The notes under the pieces are model-generated. The model was not told where the DNA came from, did no database searches, and worked only from the letters and a program-made list of their open reading frames with translations. A stretch of DNA of 64,000 nucleotides from the NCBI GenBank assembly GCA_033720695.1, contig JAWWCA010000001.1:1-64000 (forward strand). The letters run 5' to 3'. The DNA is from DATGQT01 sp033720695 (GTDB lineage Bacteria > Bacteroidota > Rhodothermia > Rhodothermales > Rubricoccaceae). The number at the start of each line of letters is the position of its first letter. Within the stretch, counting starts at the first letter, position 1. Below, one piece after another: positions 7,092 through 14,816 of this stretch. A program made the translations under genes and the position numbers.

Positions 7092-8027
7092 ATGCCCGAC
7101 GTCTCGCCCGCCATCCAGACCGCCCTCACCAACGCCGGCTTCACCCGCGATACCGGCAACGGCAACGGCCACCAAACCCCCTTCGTCCGGCAGCGCCGCC
7201 TCGACGACGCGCCCACGGCGCCCGTCCTCACCACCTGCGTCTGGGCCGACCCCGACAGCTACACCGTCATCGCCTTCAACAGCGACCTCCCCACGCCCGA
7301 CCAACCCGTCCACTACGGCAGCGTCACCCTCCTCCCCGCCGACGACCACGACCCCGCCGTCGTCGAGGTCGTCGCGCGCGACGTCGCCGTGCCCGCCGCC
7401 ATCCTCGGCGCCGTCCGCCGCACCAAGATCGTCGCCGCCGCCCTCCTCCGCGGCGAGCTGCCCGAGCCCGTGGTCGTCCCCGACTCCGAGCGCGCCGCCC
7501 GCATGGAGGCCGTCGCCGACGCCATCGCCCAACGCGTCGAGAACGGCGACGTCCAGATCGTCAACGTCATGGGATCCGCCGACGGCCTCCCGTCCCTGAA
7601 CTACACCGTCGGCCTCCCGCTCCTCCACCACCATCCCGAGATCGCCATCCTCTCCCTCCCCCACGCGGCCGCCAACACCGTCCTCCGCGCCGTCGTCCAG
7701 CGCATCGCCGACGGCCTCCAGCTCGACGACGGCCACCACCTCGACGACCTCGCCACCGCCCCCCTCCGCGTCGTCGCGCTCCCGACCGACGTCGCCAACG
7801 CCGTCCTCGCCGCCGCCGCGGCCTTCCTCGAGCAACGGGGCCTCGAGACCCGCGCCCTCCAGCTCGTCTGGCCCGACGACCAGGGACGCTTCCCCGACCA
7901 GCCCGGCTACGACGTCCCCCCGCACGCCCAGGACCTCACCACCCACACCGACGCCCTCCCCCAACACACCCTCGACCCCACGACCCGCGACGCCTACCGC
8001 GCGCGCGTCCGGCCCCAGGACCCCTGA
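7092..8027 (+). CDS. DUF4262 domain protein, copy 1
   Basis: 311 residues. The centre carries the DUF4262 signature 'LNYTVGLPLLHHHPEIAILSLP' (split: 'LNYTVGLPLL', 'PEIAILSLP') around residues 174-195. The N-terminal 140 residues are also shared with the paralog at 37189. Both end with a 'VWPDDQGRFP' or 'VWPDSAGRFP' block and a 'RARVRP'-type tail. DUF4262 proteins have no established function. The gene is monocistronic, driven by the TAGGTTTG element, with the downstream gene convergent. Confidence 0.75.
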   Translation: MPDVSPAIQTALTNAGFTRDTGNGNGHQTPFVRQRRLDDAPTAPVLTTCVWADPDSYTVIAFNSDLPTPDQPVHYGSVTLLPADDHDPAVVEVVARDVAVPAAILGAVRRTKIVAAALLRGELPEPVVVPDSERAARMEAVADAIAQRVENGDVQIVNVMGSADGLPSLNYTVGLPLLHHHPEIAILSLPHAAANTVLRAVVQRIADGLQLDDGHHLDDLATAPLRVVALPTDVANAVLAAAAAFLEQRGLETRALQLVWPDDQGRFPDQPGYDVPPHAQDLTTHTDALPQHTLDPTTRDAYRARVRPQDP

Positions 8028-8043
8028 CCCCGCGCCGCAGCCC

Positions 8044-8322
8044 TCACCCCTCGGGCTCCGCCGCCCACTCCGGCGCACCGGCCGTGATCTCCGCCCACGT
8101 GTCGGCCTCGATCACCGCCTCCCGGTACGGCAGGAACGCCGCCTCCGCCTCCGCCCGCGTCCGCCACGTCGTCCCCGACGCGTCCGCGCCCGCCTCCTCC
8201 ACCCACTGCCCGCCAGCCGTGTACCGGAGCACCGCGCCCGCATCCGACCGGTACGCGCGGACCACCCAGCGCCCAGACGCCAGGCGCTCCGTCGAGAAGC
8301 GCCAGTCATACCCGTCTCGCAT
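8044..8322 (-). CDS. Unknown small protein
   Basis: 92 residues, no recognised family. It has an aromatic/acidic composition ('YDWRFSTERLASGRWVVRAY', 'TRAEAEAAFLPYREAV', 'ADTWAEITAG') suggesting a small alpha/beta domain. It starts at 8322, 41 nt downstream of a leftward GTACCTTT element, which supports real expression. It is convergent with the DUF4262 gene. Confidence 0.55.
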   Translation of the reverse strand: MRDGYDWRFSTERLASGRWVVRAYRSDAGAVLRYTAGGQWVEEAGADASGTTWRTRAEAEAAFLPYREAVIEADTWAEITAGAPEWAAEPEG

Positions 8323-8362
8323 CGTCGCTCCGGCGGACGCCCACGTGAATCCTGTACACCCG

Positions 8363-8370
8363 AAAGGTAC
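8363..8370 (-). promoter_or_regulatory. GTACCTTT promoter element
   Basis: On the minus strand GTACCTTT (8370 to 8363) precedes the ATG at 8322 by about 40 nt and continues into TCGGG. Confidence 0.4.
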
Positions 8371-8450
8371 CGCCGCGCCGCACGCACCCCCCCGCTTGCC
8401 CCAAGCCCCGCTCCGTGACCACCTTACCCCGTCCACCTGCTCCCCCGCCG

Positions 8451-8666
8451 ATGACCGACCCGCGCTCCGACTTCCTGGACTTCGGAAGCCCCATCTACCC
8501 CTGCCCCACCGAACGGAGGGGCGTCCACGTGCTCGTCCGCCTCCGGCCCGGGCACTACGCCTGCGAGTCCTGCGGTGAGGTCTTCTCCTGGAAAGAGGAC
8601 AACGACGGGACCTACCGCCTCGTCCCCGTCGCCGACAACGGTCGCCCGCCACAGCCCTCCCCCTGA
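8451..8666 (+). CDS. Small zinc-ribbon-like protein
   Basis: 71 residues. 'PIYPCPTERRGVHVLVRLRP' then 'GHYACESCGEVFSWKEDNDG' gives a C-x2-C knuckle plus an isolated upstream Cys. This resembles half of a zinc ribbon with an unusual first knuckle (C and H or C only). The start is the ATG at 8451; an in-frame ATG at 8415 would add twelve residues. It precedes the DUF2945 and photolyase genes in the same direction. Confidence 0.5.
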   Translation: MTDPRSDFLDFGSPIYPCPTERRGVHVLVRLRPGHYACESCGEVFSWKEDNDGTYRLVPVADNGRPPQPSP

Positions 8667-8719
8667 AACCGACACGCGCCCCGCTCGTCCCCTCCCCCCT
8701 CCCCTCACCCCCTCCCCCC

Positions 8720-8935
8720 ATGCCACGCTACAACAAGGGCGACGACGTCCAATGGGAATGGGGCTCCGGCACCGCCACCGGCACCGTCCAGGAGTCCTTC
8801 ACCGAGCACGTCACCCGAACCATCGACGGCAACGAGGTCACCCGCGACGCCGACACCGACAACCCCGCCTACCTCATCGAGCAGGACGACGGACAGCGCG
8901 TCCTCAAGTCCGAGTCCGAGCTGAAGAAGGCCTGA
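8720..8935 (+). CDS. DUF2945/HVA1-type TUDOR-like protein
   Basis: 71 residues that align end to end with the DUF2945 (hypervirulence-associated TUDOR-like) family: 'YNKGDDVQWEWGSGTATGTV', 'VTRDADTDNPAYLIEQDDGQ', 'VLKSESELKKA'. A small beta-barrel, possibly nucleic-acid or protein binding; function unproven. The leader is a nearly pure C/T tract (8688-8719). Its stop is 3 bp before the GTG of the photolyase gene, so the two are probably translated together. Confidence 0.85.
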   Translation: MPRYNKGDDVQWEWGSGTATGTVQESFTEHVTRTIDGNEVTRDADTDNPAYLIEQDDGQRVLKSESELKKA

Positions 8936-8938
8936 GCC

Positions 8939-10471
8939 GTGCGACTCGCCTACGTCCTCGGCGACCAGCTCCACCCGCGCAACCCCGCCCTCGGCCCGCC
9001 CTCCGACACCCACGTCCTCATGGCCGAGGTCGCGGCCGAGGCCGACCGGCACGCCAACCACAAGCAGCGGCTCGCCCTCTTCTTCGCCGCCATGAGGCAC
9101 TGGGCCGACGACCGACGACGCGACGGATACACCGTCCGGTACCACGCCCTCGACGACCCGGACGCCCCGCACGACCTCGCCGACGCCCTCACGCGCGCTC
9201 TCCACGACCACGCCTACGACGAGGTCGCCGTCGTCGAACCCGGCCGCCTCGCCCTCCGAGACGCCCTCCAGCGCACCTGCGACGACGCCGGCGTCCCCCT
9301 CCGCGTCGTCTCCGACGACCACTTCTTCTGCTCCCTCGACGACTTCGAGGCGTGGGCCGACGGACGGCGCGCCTTCGTCATGGAGCACTTCTACCGGTGG
9401 CAGCGGCGCCGCCTCGGCATCCTCATGAACGGCGACGACCCCGTCGGCGGACGCTGGAATTTCGACGACCAGAACCGCGACGCCTTCGGCGCCGACGGGC
9501 CCCCGGACATCAAGCCGCCCATCCAGTTCCGACCCGACGACACCACCCAGGCCGTCCTCGACCTCGTCGACCAACGCTTCCCCGACAACCCCGGCGCCCT
9601 CGCCCCCTTTGAGTGGCCCGTCACCCACGACGAGGCCCTCCGCGCCACCCGCGACTTCGTCGAGCACCGACTCCCCCACTTCGGCACCTTCCAGGACGCC
9701 ATGTGGACCGGCCGACCCTTCCTCTATCACGCCCGCCTCTCCGCCGCCCTCAACCTCAAGCTCGTCGACCCCCTCTACGTCATCATGAAGGCCGTCGACG
9801 CCTACCACGACGGACACGCCCCCCTCAACGCCGTCGAGGGCTTCGTCCGCCAGATCATCGGGTGGCGCGAGTACATGCGCGGCCTCTACTACACCTTCCC
9901 CGACCGATTCCTCGACGCCAACGCCCTCGACGCCCACCACGACCTCCCCCCCCTCTACTGGGACGGCAAGACCGACATGGCCTGCCTCGAAGACGTCGTC
10001 GGCCAGCTCCTCGACACCGCCTACGCCCACCACATCCAGCGGCTCATGGTCGCGGGCCTCTTCGCCCTCCTCTACGGCGTCCGCCCCCACGCCGTCCACG
10101 ACTGGTTCATGGCCCTCTACGCCGACTCCGTCGAGTGGGTCACCCTCCCCAACGTCGTCGGCATGAGCCAGCACGCCGACGGCGGCCTCACCGCCTCCAA
10201 ACCCTACGTCGCCTCCGGCAACTACATCCGCCGACAGTCCAACTACTGCGCCGCCTGCCGCTTCGACCCCCGACAGGCCACCGGCGACGACGCCTGCCCC
10301 TTCACCACGCTCTACTGGGACTTCCTCCACCGGCACGCCGACCGCTTCCGCGACCACCGGCGCATGGCCCTCCAGGTCAAGAACCTCGACCGCAAGTCCC
10401 CCGACGAGCTCCACGCCATCGCCACCCGCGCCGAGGACGTCCGCGCCGCCGCACGCGACGGCACCCTCTGA
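8939..10471 (+). CDS. Iron-sulfur (6-4)-type photolyase/cryptochrome
   Basis: 510 residues; a PhrB/CryB-like FeS-BCP photolyase that uses light and FAD to reverse UV photoproducts. Seen: N-terminal Rossmann-like antenna domain ('LAYVLGDQLHPRNPAL'), FAD-binding helical domain ('VEGFVRQIIGWREYMRG', 'VGMSQHADGG', 'KPYVASGNYIRR'), and four cysteines at 349, 437, 440 and 453 ('YCAACRFDP', 'DDACPFTTLYW'). These match, one residue offset, the [4Fe-4S] ligands known for Agrobacterium PhrB. Starts with GTG at 8939. Length is normal, so it should be functional. Confidence 0.93.
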   Translation: MRLAYVLGDQLHPRNPALGPPSDTHVLMAEVAAEADRHANHKQRLALFFAAMRHWADDRRRDGYTVRYHALDDPDAPHDLADALTRALHDHAYDEVAVVEPGRLALRDALQRTCDDAGVPLRVVSDDHFFCSLDDFEAWADGRRAFVMEHFYRWQRRRLGILMNGDDPVGGRWNFDDQNRDAFGADGPPDIKPPIQFRPDDTTQAVLDLVDQRFPDNPGALAPFEWPVTHDEALRATRDFVEHRLPHFGTFQDAMWTGRPFLYHARLSAALNLKLVDPLYVIMKAVDAYHDGHAPLNAVEGFVRQIIGWREYMRGLYYTFPDRFLDANALDAHHDLPPLYWDGKTDMACLEDVVGQLLDTAYAHHIQRLMVAGLFALLYGVRPHAVHDWFMALYADSVEWVTLPNVVGMSQHADGGLTASKPYVASGNYIRRQSNYCAACRFDPRQATGDDACPFTTLYWDFLHRHADRFRDHRRMALQVKNLDRKSPDELHAIATRAEDVRAAARDGTL

Positions 10472-10589
10472 TCCGACCGACGCCGCGGGCGACCGGTGTC
10501 CGCTCGGTCTGGGGATGGGTAAGCGGCACGCTCCGGTCGCCCGCGACACGCGCGCCGCAAGCGCGCGCGGGAGAGTCGGACCCCCGAAG

Positions 10590-10595
10590 TATAAG
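10590..10595 (+). promoter_or_regulatory. TATAAG -10-like element
   Basis: GTATAAGCC inside the 227-bp gap 10472-10698, 104 bp before the start at 10699. The rest of the gap shows nothing coding. The long leader makes assignment uncertain. Confidence 0.3.
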
Positions 10596-10698
10596 CCTCT
10601 TTCCCGAAGGCTGCCCGGCCGCCCCAACCCCACAGAACACCGTTGTTTGGCAACGTGCTGTGGCGTACGTTCTAGGGACGGACCAATCCCTCGATGCC

Positions 10699-11259
10699 AT
10701 GCGCTGCGCCCTCCCTCTCCTCCTCCTCGCCCTCCTCGCCGCCCTCCCCATCGACGCCACCGCCCAGGACGACGAGATGGAAGCCTGGCTCGCCATGAGC
10801 GCGCCCGACGACAACCACGCCTACCTCGAGCACTTCGCCGGCGACTTCGTCTACCAGTCCACCACCTGGATGGAGCCCGGCGCCGACCCCATGCAGAGCG
10901 AGGGCGCCAGCAACGCCTCCATGACCATGGGCGGCCGCTACCTCTCCACCGACCACTCGGGAAGCATGATGGGGATGGACTTCAACGGCCACGGCGTCAC
11001 CGGCTACGATAAGATGGCCGGCCACTTCGTCGCCTCCTGGATCGACAACATGAGCACCGGCATCATGGTCTTCCGCGGCCACCGCGACGGCGACATGCTC
11101 GTCCTCGAAGCCCCCTGGGACAACCCCATGACCGGACAGACCGAGACCCACCGCATCAAGCAGTGGCCCACCGACGACGGGTACGTCATGGAGTACTACA
11201 CGGTCGCCGAGGGCGCCGAGCCCTTCAAGACCATGGAGATCGCCTACTCCCGACGCTAG
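10699..11259 (+). CDS. Secreted DUF1579 family protein
   Basis: 186 residues with a signal peptide ('MRCALPLLLLALLAALPI', cleavage near 'ATAQ'). The mature part matches DUF1579: 'YLEHFAGDFVYQSTTWMEPG', 'GGRYLSTDHSGSMMGMDFNG', 'VTGYDKMAGHFVASWIDNMS', 'TGIMVFRGHRDGD'. DUF1579 members are secreted lipocalin-like proteins of unknown role. It is followed 6 bp later by a membrane-protein gene, so the two are likely cotranscribed. Confidence 0.82.
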   Translation: MRCALPLLLLALLAALPIDATAQDDEMEAWLAMSAPDDNHAYLEHFAGDFVYQSTTWMEPGADPMQSEGASNASMTMGGRYLSTDHSGSMMGMDFNGHGVTGYDKMAGHFVASWIDNMSTGIMVFRGHRDGDMLVLEAPWDNPMTGQTETHRIKQWPTDDGYVMEYYTVAEGAEPFKTMEIAYSRR

Positions 11260-11265
11260 CCGCCC

Positions 11266-11712
11266 ATGGATCCCACCGCCGTCCAGCCGACCGCCCGGCC
11301 CCGCCACCTCTGGATCGTCGGCGGCCTCTCCCTGCTCTGGAACGCCTTCGGAGCCGTCGACTACCTCATGACCCAGCTCCAGGTCGAGTCGTACCTGAGC
11401 GGCTTCACCCAGGAGCAGCTCGACTACTGGAACGGCTTCCCCGCCTGGGTCGATGCCTGCTGGGCCATCGGCGTCTGGGGCAGCGTCCTCGGGTCCGTCG
11501 CGCTCCTCCTCCGACAGGCCTGGGCCCAGTGGGCCTTCGCGCTCTCCCTCGTCGGCCTCGCCGGGTCGTCACTCTACACCTACGGCCTCACCGACGGCCT
11601 CCGCATCATGGGCGGCGCGGGACCCGTCGTCTTCTCCGTCCTCATCTGGGTCGTCGCCATCGCCCTCTTCATCTACGCCCGCGTCATGGCACGCCGCCAC
11701 GTCCTCCGGTAG
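11266..11712 (+). CDS. Four-helix integral membrane protein
   Basis: 148 residues with four hydrophobic segments (about 15-35, 68-87, 92-110, 120-140). Examples are 'LWIVGGLSLLWNAFGAVDYL' and 'VVFSVLIWVVAIALFIYARV'. Such small inner-membrane proteins have no assigned role. It runs in the same direction as, and 6 bp behind, the DUF1579 gene. Its last 29 bp overlap the 3' end of the opposing gene. Confidence 0.72.
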   Translation: MDPTAVQPTARPRHLWIVGGLSLLWNAFGAVDYLMTQLQVESYLSGFTQEQLDYWNGFPAWVDACWAIGVWGSVLGSVALLLRQAWAQWAFALSLVGLAGSSLYTYGLTDGLRIMGGAGPVVFSVLIWVVAIALFIYARVMARRHVLR

Positions 11713-12232
11713 ACGACCGCCCCCGGGACGACGACCGGTACCCCTCGTAGAACGCGCCCACCACCACGGGCACCCCGACCCCGCGCGGCGACGAATCGGC
11801 CAGACGCCCCTCCCCACCCGGCGTGCGGGTGATCGCCAACGCGTCCACCAGCGACCGACCGTTCGGGGACAGCGTCGCCACCACCAGGACCTCCGAACGC
11901 GCCGACGCCTCGCGCTCCGTCGGCGCACGCCCGCTCCCGTCGTCGAGCACCATCCACGACTCCGCGATCCACGTCAGCGCCAGGACCCGCACCGCCGACG
12001 CCCCCAACCGCGACCCGAGGTCCCGAAGCTCCTCCGCCCGCGTCGCGGGATCCACGGCCGCCCGCAGCTCGAAAACCCGCCCCTTCCGCGACCGGTACGT
12101 GACCACCGCCGTCGGCGCCAACGCCGGCCTGGTGACGTCGTCCGTCTGGAGACGCCCCCACGCCTGCCGCGCCTCGGACACGTGCCGGTCGTGGATCTCC
12201 GGGAGCGGGATGGAGCGGCGCGGGGCGCGCAA
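11684..12232 (-). CDS. Unknown protein, paralog of next gene
   Basis: 182 residues, unrecognised. It shares its architecture with the 12307-12744 product: 'LPEIHDRHVSEARQAWGRL' vs 'LLCELHDQHVGVAREAWAAS', 'VDPATRAEELRDLGSRLGAS' vs 'LDPSRRGPQLRALGRAMAAE', and the end 'VVVGAFYEGYR' vs 'FVLESFYEGYR'. The start at 12232 is upstream of the shared block. It may be a small enzyme or binding protein; the conserved 'HD.HV' and 'FYEGYR' are candidate functional sites. It probably belongs to the ruvC-led leftward group. Confidence 0.65.
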   Translation of the reverse strand: MRAPRRSIPLPEIHDRHVSEARQAWGRLQTDDVTRPALAPTAVVTYRSRKGRVFELRAAVDPATRAEELRDLGSRLGASAVRVLALTWIAESWMVLDDGSGRAPTEREASARSEVLVVATLSPNGRSLVDALAITRTPGGEGRLADSSPRGVGVPVVVGAFYEGYRSSSRGRSSTGGRGGVP

Positions 12233-12306
12233 GGTGCCGTCGGACTGAAATCGGGGCCGGAAAGCTACGCGTCAGGCCACCTCCCGCCCACGAGCGACGC
12301 GCCCGG

Positions 12307-12744
12307 CTATCGGACAACCCGATAGCCCTCGTAGAACGACTCCAGCACGAAGGGCACCGCGGTGTCCACACGCCGGGTCGCCGCCCCCAGCGCGGCCTCC
12401 CCGCCCGTCGACCGCAGCACCGGGACCGTGCCCACCAGCGCGTGCCCCGCCGGCCCCGCCGTCACCACCGTCATCACGTCCCGCTCCCCACGCGCCGGTG
12501 CCACGCAGCTCACCGCGGCCACGCACGTCCCCTCCGCCGCCATCGCGCGGCCCAGCGCGCGAAGCTGCGGCCCCCGGCGCGACGGGTCCAGCACCGACAC
12601 CACCTCCTGCATCCCCGGCGCATCCCGGTACGCCACGACCGCCAACACCGGACACCGGCCACCGCTGGCCGCCCACGCCTCGCGCGCCACCCCGACGTGC
12701 TGGTCGTGCAGCTCGCAGAGCAGCCAACGGTCCCACCTCCGCAT
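12307..12744 (-). CDS. Unknown protein encoded directly after ruvC
   Basis: 145 residues. Its ATG (12744) lies 2 bp after the ruvC stop codon, so it is almost certainly cotranscribed and perhaps translationally coupled. It is a paralog of the 11684 gene. Conserved blocks are 'ELHDQHVGVAREAWAASGG', 'VSVLDPSRRGPQLRALGRAM' and 'SFYEGYRVV'. No known fold was recognised. Coupling to a Holliday junction resolvase suggests, but does not show, a nucleic-acid role. Confidence 0.68.
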   Translation of the reverse strand: MRRWDRWLLCELHDQHVGVAREAWAASGGRCPVLAVVAYRDAPGMQEVVSVLDPSRRGPQLRALGRAMAAEGTCVAAVSCVAPARGERDVMTVVTAGPAGHALVGTVPVLRSTGGEAALGAATRRVDTAVPFVLESFYEGYRVVR

Positions 12745-12746
12745 CG

Positions 12747-13283
12747 CTACAACCGGCGGATGCGCCCGGGATGGCCGCGCACGAAGCTCTCCCAGTCCTT
12801 GAACCGGCCACCCGCCCCCACCTCCACCCGGTGGGCATGGCAGATCGCCACCGCCAGCGCGTCCGACGCGTCGTGGCCCGCGTCCAGCGCCACCCCCAGC
12901 TGGGCCGCCACCATGTACGCCACCTGCTCCTTCGCGGCCTGGCCGTTCCCCACCACCGCCTTCTTCACCTCCGCCGGCGTGTACTGCGTGACCGGGAGGT
13001 CGAGACGCGCCGCCGCCACCATCGCCGCCCCCTGCGCCCGGCCCAGCTTCAGCGCCGACTGCGGATTCCGACCCATCACCGGCATCTCGATCGCCAGCTC
13101 GGCCGGACGGTGCGCCTCGATCACCCGCACGATCTCGCCGTGCAGCGCCCGCAGCCGCTCGGCGTGGTCGATCGGCCCGACCTCGAACGTCCCCCACGCC
13201 ACACCCACCACGGCCGAGCCCGAGGCGTCGATCACCCCGTAGCCCAGGGCCCGGGTCCCGGGGTCGATGCCGAGGATGCGCAT
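12747..13283 (-). CDS. ruvC: Holliday junction resolvase RuvC
   Basis: 178-residue RuvC: a homodimeric, Mg-dependent endonuclease that cuts Holliday junctions after RuvAB branch migration. The catalytic carboxylates are all visible: D7 in 'GIDPGTRALGYG', E66 in 'AIEMPVMGRN', D138 and D141 in 'HDASDALAVA'. The family blocks 'LKLGRAQGAAM' and 'YTPAEVKKAVVGNG' are intact, and the length is normal. No ruvA or ruvB is in the window. It heads a leftward group with two paralogous unknown genes. A degenerate CCGAAA..TCGG site lies 73 bp upstream. Confidence 0.95.
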   Translation of the reverse strand: MRILGIDPGTRALGYGVIDASGSAVVGVAWGTFEVGPIDHAERLRALHGEIVRVIEAHRPAELAIEMPVMGRNPQSALKLGRAQGAAMVAAARLDLPVTQYTPAEVKKAVVGNGQAAKEQVAYMVAAQLGVALDAGHDASDALAVAICHAHRVEVGAGGRFKDWESFVRGHPGRIRRL

Positions 13284-13355
13284 GGCGCCGCAAGACGGTG
13301 AGCGAACATGGTACGATCCGGCCAGCTCAACGGCAACGGACCGGCCACCACGACG

Positions 13356-13369
13356 CCGAAACGCCTCGG
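13356..13369. promoter_or_regulatory. Degenerate LexA2-type box upstream of ruvC
   Basis: CCGAAACGCCTCGG matches 12 of 14 positions of the two perfect CCGAAA-N2-TTTCGG palindromes in front of lexA2. It lies in the ruvC/VOC divergent gap. Weak on its own. Confidence 0.25.
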
Positions 13370-13386
13370 TCGTATCGACCCACACC

Positions 13387-13393
13387 GTACCTT
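13387..13393 (+). promoter_or_regulatory. GTACCTT promoter element
   Basis: GTACCTTG lies 36 nt before the ATG at 13430; it recurs before several other genes in the window. Confidence 0.4.
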
Positions 13394-13429
13394 GCCCAAA
13401 CGCCCCTCCCACCCTCCTCCCCCAACGGC

Positions 13430-13798
13430 ATGGACAACCCGGTCAACTGGTTCGAAATCGCCGTCGCCGACCTCGACCGCGCATCCGCCTTCTATGAGGC
13501 CATCCTCGGCCTCCCCCTCGACCACCACAGCATGGGCGGCGCCGACATGGCCTGGTTCCCCATGAACCCGACCGGCGCCGGCTCGGCCGGCGCCCTCGTC
13601 AAGCACGACACGTACGAGCCGTCCGACAAGGGAACCGTGATCTACTTCAGCGTCGACGACATCGAGGCCACCCTCGCGCGCGCCCAAGAGCACGGCGGAC
13701 ACGTCCTCATGCCCAAGGAGAGCATCGGCGAGTTCGGCTTCGTCGGCATGCTCACCGACTCCGAGGGCAACCGCATCGGCCTCCACAGCCGAGCCTGA
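13430..13798 (+). CDS. Single-domain VOC protein
   Basis: 122-residue VOC domain: 'NPVNWFEIAVADLDRASAFY', 'MGGADMAWFPMNPTGAGSAG', 'GTVIYFSVDDIEATLARAQE', 'LTDSEGNRIGLHS'. This fits the COG3324-like glyoxalase-related group; substrate unknown. It is divergent from ruvC and immediately followed (1 bp) by the GTG of the DUF72 gene, so the two form an operon. Confidence 0.85.
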   Translation: MDNPVNWFEIAVADLDRASAFYEAILGLPLDHHSMGGADMAWFPMNPTGAGSAGALVKHDTYEPSDKGTVIYFSVDDIEATLARAQEHGGHVLMPKESIGEFGFVGMLTDSEGNRIGLHSRA

Positions 13799-13799
13799 C

Positions 13800-14816
13800 G
13801 TGACCAACGACGCCTACGCCGACGTCGACCGCTTCCGGTTCCACACCCTCCACCCCAACCTCCGCTTCGGAACCGCCAGCGACCGCTACGCCGGATGGAT
13901 CGGACAGATCTATCCCGAGGACCATTACGCCGACCGCGTCAGCTCCCGCAAACGGAAGCTCGGCGGACGCTCCTTCGAGGAGCGGACCGTCCCCGTCGAG
14001 TCCACCGCCGACTTCTTCGAACACTTCGGCGTCGTCGAACTCGACTTCACCTTCTACCGGCCCCTCCTCGACCCCAACGGCGACCCCTCCTCCAACCTCT
14101 TCGTCCTCGAACGCTACGCCGAGCACGCCCCCCCACACGCCCGCTTCCTCCTCAAAGCCCCGCAGGCCTACTCCGCACGCGTCCTGCGGCGCGGCGGCCA
14201 GTTCGTCGACAACCCGGACTACCTCGACGCCGACGCCTACCGCCGGCGCTTCCTCGAGCCCGCCTCCGACCTCCTCGACGACCGCCTCGTCGGCGTCCTC
14301 TTCGAGCAGGAGTACGCCCGCGTCAGCGAGAGCCCCTCGCCCGACGCCTTCGTCGCCGAGCTCGACGCCTTCTTCGCCGCCGACGGCGACGCCCAGCCCC
14401 ACCTCGAAATCCGCTCCCCACACCTCCTCACCGACCCCTACTTCGCCTGGCTCCACGACCGCGGGCTCGGCCACGTCTTCAGCCACTGGACCTGGCTCCC
14501 CTCCATCAAAGAGCAGTGGTTCCGCGCCGGCCAACGCTTCTCCGCCGCCAACGGCGAAGCCGTCCTCCGCCTCCTCACCCCGCGAAAGATGCGCTACGCC
14601 GACGCCTACGCCGAAGCCTACCCCTTCGACCGGCCCGTCCCCTCGCTCAGCGAGACGCCGGGCGCCCGCACCATGATCGAGGAGTCCGTCGCCCTCGCCG
14701 TCAAAGCCATCGAGGCCGGCGCCACCCTCAACGTCATCGCCAACAACCGCGCCTACGGCAACGCCCCGGCCCTCAACCAGGCCATCGCCTTCCGCTACCT
14801 CGAGCACCAGCGCTAA
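13800..14816 (+). CDS. DUF72 (YecE-like) TIM-barrel protein
   Basis: 338 residues with the DUF72 pattern: 'NLRFGTASDRYAGWIGQIYP', 'FFEHFGVVELDFTFYRPL', 'FLLKAPQAYSA', 'LLDDRLVGVLFEQEY', 'HLEIRSPHLL', then 'LNVIANNRAYGNAPALNQAI'. DUF72 proteins are TIM barrels of unknown activity, sometimes linked to Fe-S or DNA repair contexts. GTG start at 13800 directly after the VOC stop. This one is longer than the typical 240-residue member because of an insert around residues 55-105. It ends overlapping the opposing gene by 4 bp. Confidence 0.85.
   Translation: MTNDAYADVDRFRFHTLHPNLRFGTASDRYAGWIGQIYPEDHYADRVSSRKRKLGGRSFEERTVPVESTADFFEHFGVVELDFTFYRPLLDPNGDPSSNLFVLERYAEHAPPHARFLLKAPQAYSARVLRRGGQFVDNPDYLDADAYRRRFLEPASDLLDDRLVGVLFEQEYARVSESPSPDAFVAELDAFFAADGDAQPHLEIRSPHLLTDPYFAWLHDRGLGHVFSHWTWLPSIKEQWFRAGQRFSAANGEAVLRLLTPRKMRYADAYAEAYPFDRPVPSLSETPGARTMIEESVALAVKAIEAGATLNVIANNRAYGNAPALNQAIAFRYLEHQR

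Noticed and set aside
8415..8450. Earlier ATG for the small zinc-ribbon-like gene
   Set aside because: The added residues are a Pro-rich low-complexity stretch that reads like the CT-rich leader; ATG 8451 is preferred.
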